Source: Ecdyonurus torrentis
Lineage: Eukaryota > Arthropoda > Insecta > Ephemeroptera > Heptageniidae
Length of the DNA stretch: 64,000 bases
Assembly (NCBI GenBank): GCA_949318235.1
Contig: OX439132.1
Span: 17,553,256 to 17,617,255, forward strand
Direction: 5' to 3'
Each line of letters opens with the position of its first letter. The first letter of the stretch is position 1. The position numbers were made by a program, and so were the translations under genes. Below, in pieces: positions 46,007 through 57,523 of this stretch. A model generated the notes under the pieces. That model searched no databases and had not been told where the DNA came from. It saw only the letters and a list, made by a program, of their open reading frames with translations.

Positions 46007-47376
46007 TATAGAGTATGTATTTTATTTTATATAATTATGTATTTGTGTACTGTCATTTATTGATAATTATTATACAAATTTATATCATATATTATAAAAT
46101 GATAACATTGATAACCAACTGACGTAATTGCACGAAAGAAATTTCTTACTTCATTTATTATAATTATTATTATTTATTTATTTATTATTATAAAACATAA
46201 TAATGTATTTCAACAATCTCTTAAATGTATATTTGTTGACTAATGGTAAACGTGAATGTTTTATAAATTATCTAGTTTCACTCTAAAAAAAAAAAATAAA
46301 AAAATAAAAAAAACAGTACTCCACCAAAAAAAAAAAAAAATAAATAAAAAAAACTGCTGATTGTACATTTTAACTCTTTTTGTAATAAATTTGTTCATTA
46401 TTTGATTGTGTATATCATTTAACTCTAACCTCATTAATTAAATTTAGATTTTATAAATCTCATCAATCAAGTTGTCTAAATAAAAAGCAAACAAAAAAAT
46501 ATATAAGAAATGAACGTATAGATGTCCATTTCTCGGTGATAAATAAAATAAAGTGACAAAATTGAGACTTTTTGCTTTAAAAAAAATCAGTTTCCAATAA
46601 TGAGTATCTTATATCCATTTTATTCAGTTATACAAGTACAAGAAAATATTTAAGTTTCTAACATCTTATATTTAGAAAACTGTTTTGCACTAATATATAT
46701 ATGTACTATATTTCCTTCCCTTCCTATTAAGAAATTGCTTAAATAACCCTTTTAAGAACGTTAGTTGGAAGTAAATGCAATCACCCAAGTAATAGAGGTC
46801 AATTTAGAAAACAGAGAGTACTTCGTTTTACGTAGTTTAATTATGGTTAGGGGTAAACTGCGCCACATAAACTATCAAACTTTTCATTACATGTATAGAG
46901 AAAGTAATTGATTCAGTTTTAACAACAAATTTCTACTAAAATTTCATATAATTTAATATGAAAACATTATTAATAATAATATGTTATTGTAAAATAGTTC
47001 ATTCATATTTTACGCATAAAGAAAGTAGTATTATTTTGTGGTTTATACTAAATTATTTCTAGTAACTTGAACTGATATTATTTCTGGTTAATATCTTAAT
47101 GAATTTTACTTTTAAACAATCTCACTCATTTGACAACAGCAACAACAACTGAAAAAAAATAATTAAGATACTGATTATTGGATAATAAAACCAAAACATA
47201 ATGCTTATTCTGGTCTGCAAAATACTCTAGAATATTTTTTATTTATAACAGGTATAATAATTTTTAGTGATAAAATTAAATAATGCAATCAAATTTTTTT
47301 TTATATCTAGATCTACTTCTTCGTGTACTGAATCGCAAGTCAATCTACTGTATTTAACTATTTTTAAGTAAATATT
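45999..47376. other. AT-rich gene-free stretch
   Basis: A-rich simple sequence at 46285-46352; otherwise nothing recognised. Confidence 0.5.
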
Positions 47377-47616
47377 ATGTACGTTATTTGTTACTTTGTT
47401 AAGTGTAACGCCCGCGATCAGGCAAGTAGAAGTATTGAATATGAGTGCAAATATGTCTTGCGTATAACAAAGTTACTGTTTTGTGCATTATTATCACATG
47501 TTCTACTATATTTAACTGTTGTTATACTTTTTGTATTTGCTACATTTCTATTGCTTATATGTTATATGTATATCTGTCACGAGTTCATGTATATTATGGT
47601 CAAGTTTTGTAAATAG
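47377..47616 (+). CDS. Doubtful small ORF, predicted membrane peptide
   Basis: I do not recognise this frame. It is 79 codons and, unlike most frames in the window, does not come from simple repeats. After a short polar start (CNARDQASRSIEYECK) the rest is strongly hydrophobic, with one or two possible membrane segments around residues 33-66. An AATAAA lies 15 bases after the stop at 47632. Against it: AT-rich DNA tends to encode hydrophobic runs by chance, the start context is weak, and no splice structure or second copy is visible. It could be a stray exon of a membrane protein or chance. Confidence 0.12.
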   Translation: MYVICYFVKCNARDQASRSIEYECKYVLRITKLLFCALLSHVLLYLTVVILFVFATFLLLICYMYICHEFMYIMVKFCK

Positions 47617-48086
47617 CCCTCACAACTCCTTAATAAAGATACAATTGTACGAGTATTATTAAGAAATACATGTTTCGTGGATGACAGTAAAAACAACTAA
47701 AACAAAAACAAAAACAAAATAATATCACGTATCAATTTATCATTAATATAATTTAGATACACATTGTAAAAAAAATCTGAGCTTTCAAATTTAAGTGTTT
47801 TAATGTTATATATGTTTTTGTTTTTTTGACTGTCTTCTTACATTGTAATATTTTGATTTTTCAACACATTCTTTAGAATATTCCACATAAAATTCACACA
47901 GCAAAAAAAAAAAAATTAATTTTCTGTAGCAGTTAAAAAATAATTAAAAAAAAAAGGTGACATGTAATTAAAAAATGACGTACAAATTGTGTCAGTTTTA
48001 CCTAAAGTCTTTGACTTTTCTTAGACTCGCGATAACATCTTGACGATGTCGAGATAAAACTTACTAGTCTGTAAGGTTTAGTCAGT

Positions 48087-48091
<5 letters not shown>

Positions 48092-48172
<81 letters not shown>
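48092..48172. repeat. (GA)n microsatellite, 81 bp
   Basis: A perfect GA run of about 81 bp. Confidence 0.95.
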
Positions 48173-48175
<3 letters not shown>

Positions 48176-48354
48176 GATACATAAGACAGTTCGTTGCCCA
48201 GAATTTATCTTCATTATTTAAGATTTTACTGTGCTGGATAAAAGAAGAGGAAAAAAAAATGTAGTGAATATACTTTCTTGTTACTATTATATACATTAAT
48301 ATATAAAACTAGAACAAGCTTCTAGGACGTACATAGTACATACATACAGTAATA

Positions 48355-48357
<3 letters not shown>

Positions 48358-48433
<76 letters not shown>
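48358..48433. repeat. (GT)n microsatellite, 76 bp
   Basis: A perfect GT run and the only long GT/CA array in the window. It can adopt Z-DNA, but no function is implied. Confidence 0.95.
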
Positions 48434-48437
<4 letters not shown>

Positions 48438-48816
48438 CTATTATACTTGCAGTAGTCTTCAAGTGAAAAGGAGAAAAGATCTATTCATATTTAAATCGCT
48501 ATCAAGCATCGTACACTTTTTTTTTTTATCTTCGTACTTTAGATTTCTTATTACAAAAATACACAAGAATACATGTAAGGACCAAATGACGTCATTTTAG
48601 TTAATTAATGGATTAATGATTAGTATTCTTCCATTACAATTCAATTTATTGATTTACTTTTATTTAAATTTTATTGGTTGAAACTTTTTTCACCATATAT
48701 AGAATTTCAAATAATAATAATGTAAATAATAAAATGCGTAAAATATAAATCTGAAAATGTGAGAAGATTTTTCATGTATATACTGAAGATATTACTTTTT
48801 GGATTTGAAATCTGTC

Positions 48817-49842
<1,026 letters not shown>

Positions 49843-49903
<61 letters not shown>
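49843..49903. repeat. (TA)n microsatellite
   Basis: A perfect TA run of about 60 bp. Confidence 0.95.
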
Positions 49904-49906
<3 letters not shown>

Positions 49907-49979
49907 TATGTATGTATATACATATAAAAAAAGGTAAAAACTAAAAGATAAATAAACAGCAATAAGGATGATCCTCAAG

Positions 49980-50710
49980 CCTTTAGAGAGAAGTTGTGTA
50001 GCAAGTGATGGTGTACTTGTGTGGTGAACATATAAAGAAGGAGGAGGGTGGAGATGTGGGTTGTTGTAGCAAAGAGAAAGATGATGTTTCTTAAGTTTTA
50101 CACAAGAAGTTTATGTATATATAGAGGGTGGTGGTCGGTCGAGATGTCAGGGGCAAGGTAAAAGTAAGGGAGGGGAGGGTTGTCCTTGCTTGACTGGCGC
50201 GCGGTTTTCAACCCCCGTTTTCTCTCTCCGCCCTGCGCCTCACGTGGTTGTAGCACCACTAGTGCCGCCGCTGCTCTCCCGGCTATTATAATTAAAGACG
50301 TGTCAAAGACAGTGGAGAAGAAGAAGTAAGCAGGCAGGCAGGCAAAGCAGCTACACACACATATATAAGAGAGCTAGCCCCGGCTGAAGGCCCAGAGCCC
50401 AGCCCAGGCATTACTGCTGCTAAATATTGATCCTTTCTCTCTCTCTCTCTTTCCAAGATCATCACCCTCCTGCTTTGCTTGCCCGTTCCGTACGCGTATA
50501 TACTACGTGGTGGTAAGCAGAAACACCCCCCCGGACCACCCCGCCCGCACTTCTCTCCTCTAAGACGTTGCCATATACAAGTATAGCATCTAGCGGACGG
50601 TCGGTCGCCCTCGCTATACACCGCTCTCTCTTTCTTAAAGCTCCCACTCGGCGCTGCCCAAAGCCATGCGCACAACAAGATGCGCAAAACCACGCGCAAC
50701 TCCTTAGACC
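49980..50710. promoter_or_regulatory. Most GC-rich island of the window; possible promoter/first exon
   Basis: The + strand is purine-rich from about 50035 to 50180 and pyrimidine-rich with many CpGs from about 50205 to 50660. It contains an E box CACGTG (50241-50246), a TATA-like TATATAAG on the + strand (50362-50369) and a CT run at 50436-50450. Two overlapping minus-strand frames (170 codons at 50292-50804; 86 codons at 50098-50358) cross it, but they use different phases of the same DNA, are low in complexity and match no family I know. The composition fits a promoter with an untranslated or short first exon; direction is undecided. Confidence 0.35.
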
Positions 50711-51727
50711 AATACACTAAAATGTAAAAGAAATGATGAGAATCTTTCAAGTTCAAGTGCAGTTGACCGTAATGATAAAGCCTATGGCTGTCAATCAATT
50801 TCAACTATTGATTTTTTTTTAAATGACTTTATAATATACATAAATTTGTGGTTTCTGACAAACTTCGAGTTAAGCTCTAAATAACTAAAACTTATATGTA
50901 GTTAGTTGAAGTTGAAAGTGTCACGAATCCACAAATAAATTTATAATAATTTAGTTTGAACCTCATCACAACCCTTACTTTACTTTTTTCCCCCTGAATA
51001 ATAAATAATTCACTTTACCCACCTTACCTGTAAACTCTGTAAGAAAAATGGCTATAATTTATAAATTTACAAATGTTTGAATGATTTAAAATATATCATC
51101 GGTATTATAAATGACTGCATGCATATTTATATGATATAAATTAAATATTGTAAGGTACAAGAAAAATATAAATGGGTGTTTTTAATATTTACAAAGCATC
51201 ATGCAAAACTTTGAATAATTTATTTCAATTGTCAAGTTACTGCTTTTGATATTATTTACTTTCTGCATATAATATTATTTTATAAAGTATTGAGAGAAAA
51301 AAAAAAAACGTTATGATGTCAGAGCATCTTGTAAGACATTATTAGTGATTAAATAAATTATTATTTACCATTGATAAAAATATAAAAGTGAAATGTCAAT
51401 AAAAAATATCAAAGTTTAGCGCTGATTTATTTTATTCTTGCACTTTAATAATAATAATAAAGTTTCCTTCAAACTGCAGTAACAAGTAATTTAAAAAAAA
51501 AAAAACATAATAATTTTTATTCTACTGATAATAAGTTTAATTAATAGAAAAATCAGCATGCTAATTTATATTATTTCTTTGTTTAGCCTGAACTTATGAC
51601 TCAGAGAAAAAATATAAAATTTATGCAATATATGTACACATAGCATATTAATGTATGTGCTACACACATTTCATTTGTACACATAAACGCATACACATTA
51701 TACAAATAGACAAGACACACATACATA
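50711..51727. other. AT-rich gene-free stretch
   Basis: Nothing recognised except degenerate ACACAT/TACACA words at 51635-51730. Confidence 0.5.
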
Positions 51728-51882
51728 TACACTTCTCCCAATACTAGTTCGAGCGGATACAGTGTAATTAACAATGTAAAGTCAACTGTGATTGGCTAGT
51801 AGGTTTATAACACGCTCTCTGATTGGTTTAGCACCGCGGATACAGCTTTTGGTGGGAACGACCTTGTTTTGGCCAGAGTGTA
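51728..51882. mobile_element. 155-bp TA-flanked element, copy 1
   Basis: The unit starts TACACTTCTCC and ends GGCCAGAGTGTA; the ends are short imperfect inverted repeats bounded by TA, the usual target of Tc1/mariner elements. Within it are two ATTGG words (inverted CCAAT boxes) and GCACCGCGG. It is GC-richer than its surroundings. An identical-length copy at 60751-60905 differs at about six positions. No coding capacity. Confidence 0.7.
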
Positions 51883-52163
51883 CATACTTATGTGTGTATG
51901 TATACAGACAGAAGGCCCACAGACAATAGCCCTTATAAGAGGACCGTATACCTATGCGCAGCTCACTGCCACGCTTTACCTATCACAGCCACGGCCTTTT
52001 ATCTGAGTAACTTTTGACTACGGATCAACATAAGGCCCACTGACAAAAAATATTAAGTCTCATTTCTTTTATTTCCATGTACGCGTGCATACAATATGTA
52101 TCTTACATATTATGAGGATGCATGCATTCTACATTTCCATGTTACTTTGGGAAAAATGCATTG

Positions 52164-52250
52164 TTGACACAATTATTATAATTTATTGTACCATTCAAAA
52201 ACTCGCGCTGTATTTAAATAGTAAAATATATTATCATAATCGTGTGTACA
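52164..52250. mobile_element. Decayed MITE with GTACACG ends, copy 3
   Basis: The right arm (AAAATATATTATCATAATCG then TGTGTACA) matches the copies at 36931 and 45026. The left arm is only faintly related. A remnant at best. Confidence 0.4.
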
Positions 52251-52913
52251 TCACACCAGTATAAAAAAATTAAATGTCATTTTTTTATACTTTATATCAA
52301 TGAACTATAAAGTATAAAAATAATGTCGTTCAATTTAAACAGTAATGTTTCACAGCTATACTAGATGTATAACAGATAATAATTTATACTTTTCTTGTGA
52401 CGTACGTATGATAAAAAAATATTATATTATTCTCTATTTACATTATTTTTATTCGTCTTTACTATATAAAGTATATACAGTATGTCATTTGCATAAACAA
52501 ATCTTCATGGATTATTAATAATAATTTGAATATATATAAGCGGACACATCTGCATACAGCATTATGAAGATGAATGATTCCTTTGATTATATGTTATATA
52601 ATTCTGTATACAGGGAATGAGAAAGAGAAGGGGAGAATATATTGTGGTGGCCAAGTATTTTGTATCGATTGCTATTTATTTCAAGACTATATAACAAATA
52701 TTCCTGTAGCAATCAAAGCGGCATCATATGGCAAATAATATCAATAACCTCTCTTTCTTCATCAACAAATATTTGGTCAATAAATCAATAAATATAATCT
52801 AATTATTTTGCTATACTGTGTTTCAGTTTTTTTATTGTGTTTATTTATTTTGTACCAATACAATTATCGTTAACAGTCATCAATTAGAAAATAAATAATA
52901 ATACAACTAAACA
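52251..52913. other. AT-rich gene-free stretch
   Basis: Contains a short inverted repeat of TTTTTATACTTTATA near 52280-52325; nothing else recognised. Confidence 0.5.
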
Positions 52914-53943
52914 AACGAACGAACGAACGAACGAACGAACGAACGAACGAACGAACGAACGAACGAACGAACGAACGAACGAACGAACGAACGAACGAAC
53001 GAACGAACGAACGAACGAACGAACGAACGAACGAACGAACGAACGAACGAACGAACGAACGAACGAACGAACGAACGAACGAACGAACGAACGAACGAAC
53101 GAACGAACGAACGAACGAACGAACGAACGAACGAACGAACGAACGAACGAACGAACGAACGAACGAACGAACGAACGAACGAACGAACGAACGAACGAAC
53201 GAACGAACGAACGAACGAACGAACGAACGAACGAACGAACGAACGAACGAACGAACGAACGAACGAACGAACGAACGAACGAACGAACGAACGAACGAAC
53301 GAACGAACGAACGAACGAACGAACGAACGAACGAACGAACGAACGAACGAACGAACGAACGAACGAACGAACGAACGAACGAACGAACGAACGAACGAAC
53401 GAACGAACGAACGAACGAACGAACGAACGAACGAACGAACGAACGAACGAACGAACGAACGAACGAACGAACGAACGAACGAACGAACGAACGAACGAAC
53501 GAACGAACGAACGAACGAACGAACGAACGAACGAACGAACGAACGAACGAACGAACGAACGAACGAACGAACGAACGAACGAACGAACGAACGAACGAAC
53601 GAACGAACGAACGAACGAACGAACGAACGAACGAACGAACGAACGAACGAACGAACGAACGAACGAACGAACGAACGAACGAACGAACGAACGAACGAAC
53701 GAACGAACGAACGAACGAACGAACGAACGAACGAACGAACGAACGAACGAACGAACGAACGAACGAACGAACGAACGAACGAACGAACGAACGAACGAAC
53801 GAACGAACGAACGAACGAACGAACGAACGAACGAACGAACGAACGAACGAACGAACGAACGAACGAACGAACGAACGAACGAACGAACGAACGAACGAAC
53901 GAACGAACGAACGAACGAACGAACGAACGAACGAACGAACGAA
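52914..53943. repeat. (CGAA)n tetranucleotide array, 1.03 kb, perfect
   Basis: About 257 units of GAAC/CGAA run without a visible substitution. The left edge grades through variant units (AACT, AAAC, AAAC); the right edge stops abruptly at GAATAAAATG. Because 4-bp units contain no stop codon in any phase, every frame is open. The 364-codon minus-strand frame (Ser-Phe-Val-Arg repeats) is therefore not evidence of a protein. The array puts roughly 257 CpGs into 1 kb of a CpG-poor region. Confidence 0.98.
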
Positions 53944-54175
53944 TAAAATGCGTAGATTTAACATAAAAACATTTAAATGTAAAATAATAATAAATATAAA
54001 AAAGTTAATTTATTCCTTATTATCAATTTTATTGTTATTTTATCTTCATCTCCCTATACGTGTAAGACATTAGTGACGCTTCAGTAAACTACTAATGTTT
54101 TTAAAAATATACTGACAACCTTGTACAAACAAAATTTGCATGCATGTGAAAGTTGACTGTTGCCCTCTGATTCTT

Positions 54176-54178
<3 letters not shown>

Positions 54179-54266
<88 letters not shown>
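54179..54266. repeat. (AG)n microsatellite, 88 bp
   Basis: A perfect AG run of about 88 bp. Confidence 0.95.
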
Positions 54267-54270
<4 letters not shown>

Positions 54271-55703
54271 GTATCACCCACCCACACATTAACGGCAGTC
54301 TTTACAATTAGAGCTCGCTACTTTGTAATTAAGAAGGCCTAATTAAGCTCTAGTGTTTGATTTACGGTGGTTTACTCAAAGTACGCTTGAGATTAATCTA
54401 TAAAATAAGATTAAATATACGTTCAAATTATTGCAGTGCCAATAATTGTTAAGCAAAAAATATATAGGAGAAATTTGCAAACATTGTTTATTGGAAACAT
54501 GGTTTTATCAGTCTAGAAATTCACTGTTTATATTTGATATTATTGTCTTAACTGCAAACAAAATTATTTTTAAATACACAAATAATACAGCATTGTAAAT
54601 TTATAATACTGCAGTTAAAAAATACTATTCATGTTTTATTAAACTTATAGAAAAATATGTAAGAAAAAATATTGTTCATAAATCCATAAGCAATGTGATA
54701 ATACTTGAAAAAAATCTAACCTTCTGTATCGATATCATGCATGCTTTTTTTTTTTTTTTTTTTTTTTTTTTCTTCTTCTTCTTCTTTTTGCATTAAAACT
54801 GTTAAAATGACTTCAAAAAAAAATTGTGGTTTTCTGTTTTATACGTGTATAAAAATGCATTGAACCAAATGTCCTTCATACACTGTCTGTATTACTCGCC
54901 GGTTATACGTGGTCATGTGTGAATTTAATATTTTTTTTTCTACAAATGTTCATAAAATGTTTCTTATACTTTAAACACAAAATAATTAAAAGAATGAAAT
55001 TTAAAAAGCCACAACAAAAGATATGCGTCACAGAAAAAAAAAATCTCTCCCTCTCACTTAAAAAATTAAAATAAACAAAACATGAGTTTCCACTGTTTAC
55101 CTCTTCTTAATTTTTTTTTCTTGCCTCTTGAAAAATAAAAAAGTGGCAAAACAATTTGTATTATTTTCATTAAGAAAATTCTTACCATTATGACAGTGAA
55201 TTAAAAAAAAATCCACTTAATAAAGAACAGTATGGAGTTAAAAATAATTTAATTCTCGTAAAATTTAATTATAAATTTTAATTTACTGAATGCTACAATA
55301 AAAAATGAAACTTAAGTAAGGGACTTTGAAATAATATTATCCATTCAAAATTTGCCTATTTTCAAGCTATTCTTTTCTTATAACTTTTAAGACATATTTT
55401 TAACCCTTGCATTTTTAGAAGAGAAGAATGGATGGGGGGTGGGGAGCTCACCCAGCGATCACTATAATATAACAGTTTGGCCGTAGTATTGTCAGCCCGA
55501 ACTTGATTAATCGTGATAGTCCTTTCTTTCAGAGATAAATTTTTACGTAAGTTTACTGTAAATTATTATAGATTTTGAAATGAAAATTTGAATTTGATTG
55601 ACCTGTATTTAAAATTTAAATGAACATAGCATGAATTATAAAGTAATGAGACTACTTTAGATTTACATTAAAATGATTTTTGTACACACACACATATATA
55701 TGC

Positions 55704-55708
<5 letters not shown>
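54267..55708. other. AT-rich stretch with one GC-richer patch
   Basis: Poly(T) followed by CTT units lies at 54745-54787. The patch at 55425-55510 contains GGGGGGTGGGGAGCTCACCC and TTTGGCCGTAGTATTG but matches no RNA gene I know. Confidence 0.45.

Positions 55709-55784
<76 letters not shown>
55709..55784. repeat. (TA)n microsatellite, 76 bp
   Basis: A perfect TA run of about 76 bp, bordered by CA/AC repeats on both sides. Confidence 0.95.
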
Positions 55785-55787
<3 letters not shown>

Positions 55788-56023
55788 ACACACACACAGT
55801 ATATCAGTATATTGATACTCTGTAGAATGTATATTGCATTCTTGGAATATTTAATTAAAAAATAATATTTTACATTTAATGTTTTGTAATTTCATAAATT
55901 AACTGTAATTAATTTATATTAATAATGTTTATGAATAAATTTAGTAATAATGACTAATGATATTATACATAAATTTCAATTCACATTACATTTGTAATGT
56001 AGTTTTTTTTATGTTTATATAAT

Positions 56024-56063
<40 letters not shown>

Positions 56064-56503
56064 AAGAATGAGTTGTTTCTTTTTAGAGAACATTTTTCTG
56101 TTAAATTACACCGTCATTTCCGGTCATTTTGATGTTTGGGACCTCCCGCTTTTCACACGTCATGTGTGTAATTAATGCACCTTGCTTGCCACACCGCAAG
56201 TTTCAAATATAAAACAATATAATCATTGTTGCTACTGTATGACTATCTTCTTAACTTTACATTATAATATACTGGATGTAATGTGAGCTACTTGTGACGT
56301 CATAGTTATTGTTTCTAAAAATAAATGTCTTATATAGCCTTATACAATATTATACCTTTTTTTTTTAGATCAAAATTGACTATTTTGAGAACGTTTATTT
56401 TTATTTTTTTTTTATTTTTTTTTTTTTTTGGTTAAGTTTTATTTTATACTTATTATTATTGTATAATTTTATTACAACCAAAAAAATTGTCATAGTAACA
56501 AAA

Positions 56504-56542
<39 letters not shown>

Positions 56543-56580
56543 TGAAAATTTGAATATCGAGCGAGGTGACATGATGATAA
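55785..56580. other. AT-rich stretch with short TA arrays
   Basis: TA runs lie at 56030-56058 and 56513-56540, and TGACGTCA at 56295-56302. A somewhat GC-richer patch at 56108-56210 contains TCATTTCCGGTCATTTTGA. No gene seen. Confidence 0.45.
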
Positions 56581-56928
56581 AAATTTCATTTTTGTCTTAC
56601 CTTCTGTAAAACAACTGGGCTTTCACTCGCTGCTTAATTTGATGATAAAAATAACACACAACACCAAAACTTGTCACTATATAAATTAATAAAATACTCG
56701 ATTCACAGTTTTTAAAAAATCTATAGCTATGTTATATTCACACAAATTCACGCAATTTTGTGTGAATATAACATAGCTATGTATATAGATTTTTTAAAAA
56801 CTGTGAATTGAGTATTTTATTAATTTATATAGTGACAAGTTTTGGTGTTGTGTGTTATTTTTATCATCAAATTAAGCAGCGAGTGAAAGCCCAGTTGTTT
56901 TACAGAAGGTAAGACAAAAATGAAATTT
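56581..56928. repeat. 348-bp near-perfect palindrome
   Basis: The left arm is 56581-56746 (166 nt), the loop about 56747-56756 (10 nt) and the right arm 56757-56928 (172 nt). Read against each other the arms differ by one substitution (in CTCGATTC versus CTCAATTC) and a 6-nt insertion TACATA in the right arm. The right arm runs directly into (TA)n (56929-56951); another (TA)n lies 40 bp left of the left arm. No coding capacity and no second copy in the window. It may be a foldback MITE, a palindromic duplication or an artefact. Confidence 0.9.
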
Positions 56929-56981
56929 ATATATATATATATATATATATATTTCAAATTCTTTCAGTGATCATATTAACT

Positions 56982-57004
56982 TTTTTTTTTTTTTTTTTTT
57001 TTTT
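56982..57004. repeat. Poly(T) run
   Basis: An uninterrupted T run of about 23 bp. Confidence 0.9.
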
Positions 57005-57523
57005 GCTACCGAAATCAGTTGAAATTTACAGAATTTATATATTTTTGTTACTAAGAATAATCAACAGCTTTTATTGATTGGAATCAGTCATAAATCCTCA
57101 TTATTTTTTATTTAGCTTATAAGTGTTTAAAAGTTAAAATGGAATTAAGATGAATTAACCGCAAATTCTGACAGCTATAAAATTACAATTTTTTTTTTCA
57201 ATGTTAAAACAAAAGTTGTAAACATCAAGATAAATGCTGTAAGTTCCATGAAACTGAATAGTATGTGATTTTCGTTATTATTATTTTAGTAATGTCAGTT
57301 TTATTTCATGGTGTATTGCAATGAAACATACAAACAAATATGAAGAAAGAGACAACAATGAGATGGGTATTTACTATTTTTCTTTCATTTTTAGCATCCC
57401 ATAATTTAATTGTTTGGTTTTCTATGTAAATATATTATATATATTTAAAAGTTGATTTCAGTTACTTTATTCTCTATCTCGTTGAGTCAAATTACATGTG
57501 CAGTGGAAAATATAGCATTATAG

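Noticed and set aside
50292..50804. 170-codon minus-strand frame in the GC island
   Set aside because: No domain, low-complexity stretches (Arg-Glu run), and a different phase is also open over the same DNA. Composition explains the length.
52870..53964. 364-codon open frame on the minus strand with Ser-Phe-Val-Arg repeats
   Set aside because: It is the translation of the (CGAA)n array, which has no stop codon in any frame; non-repeat ends are a few residues.
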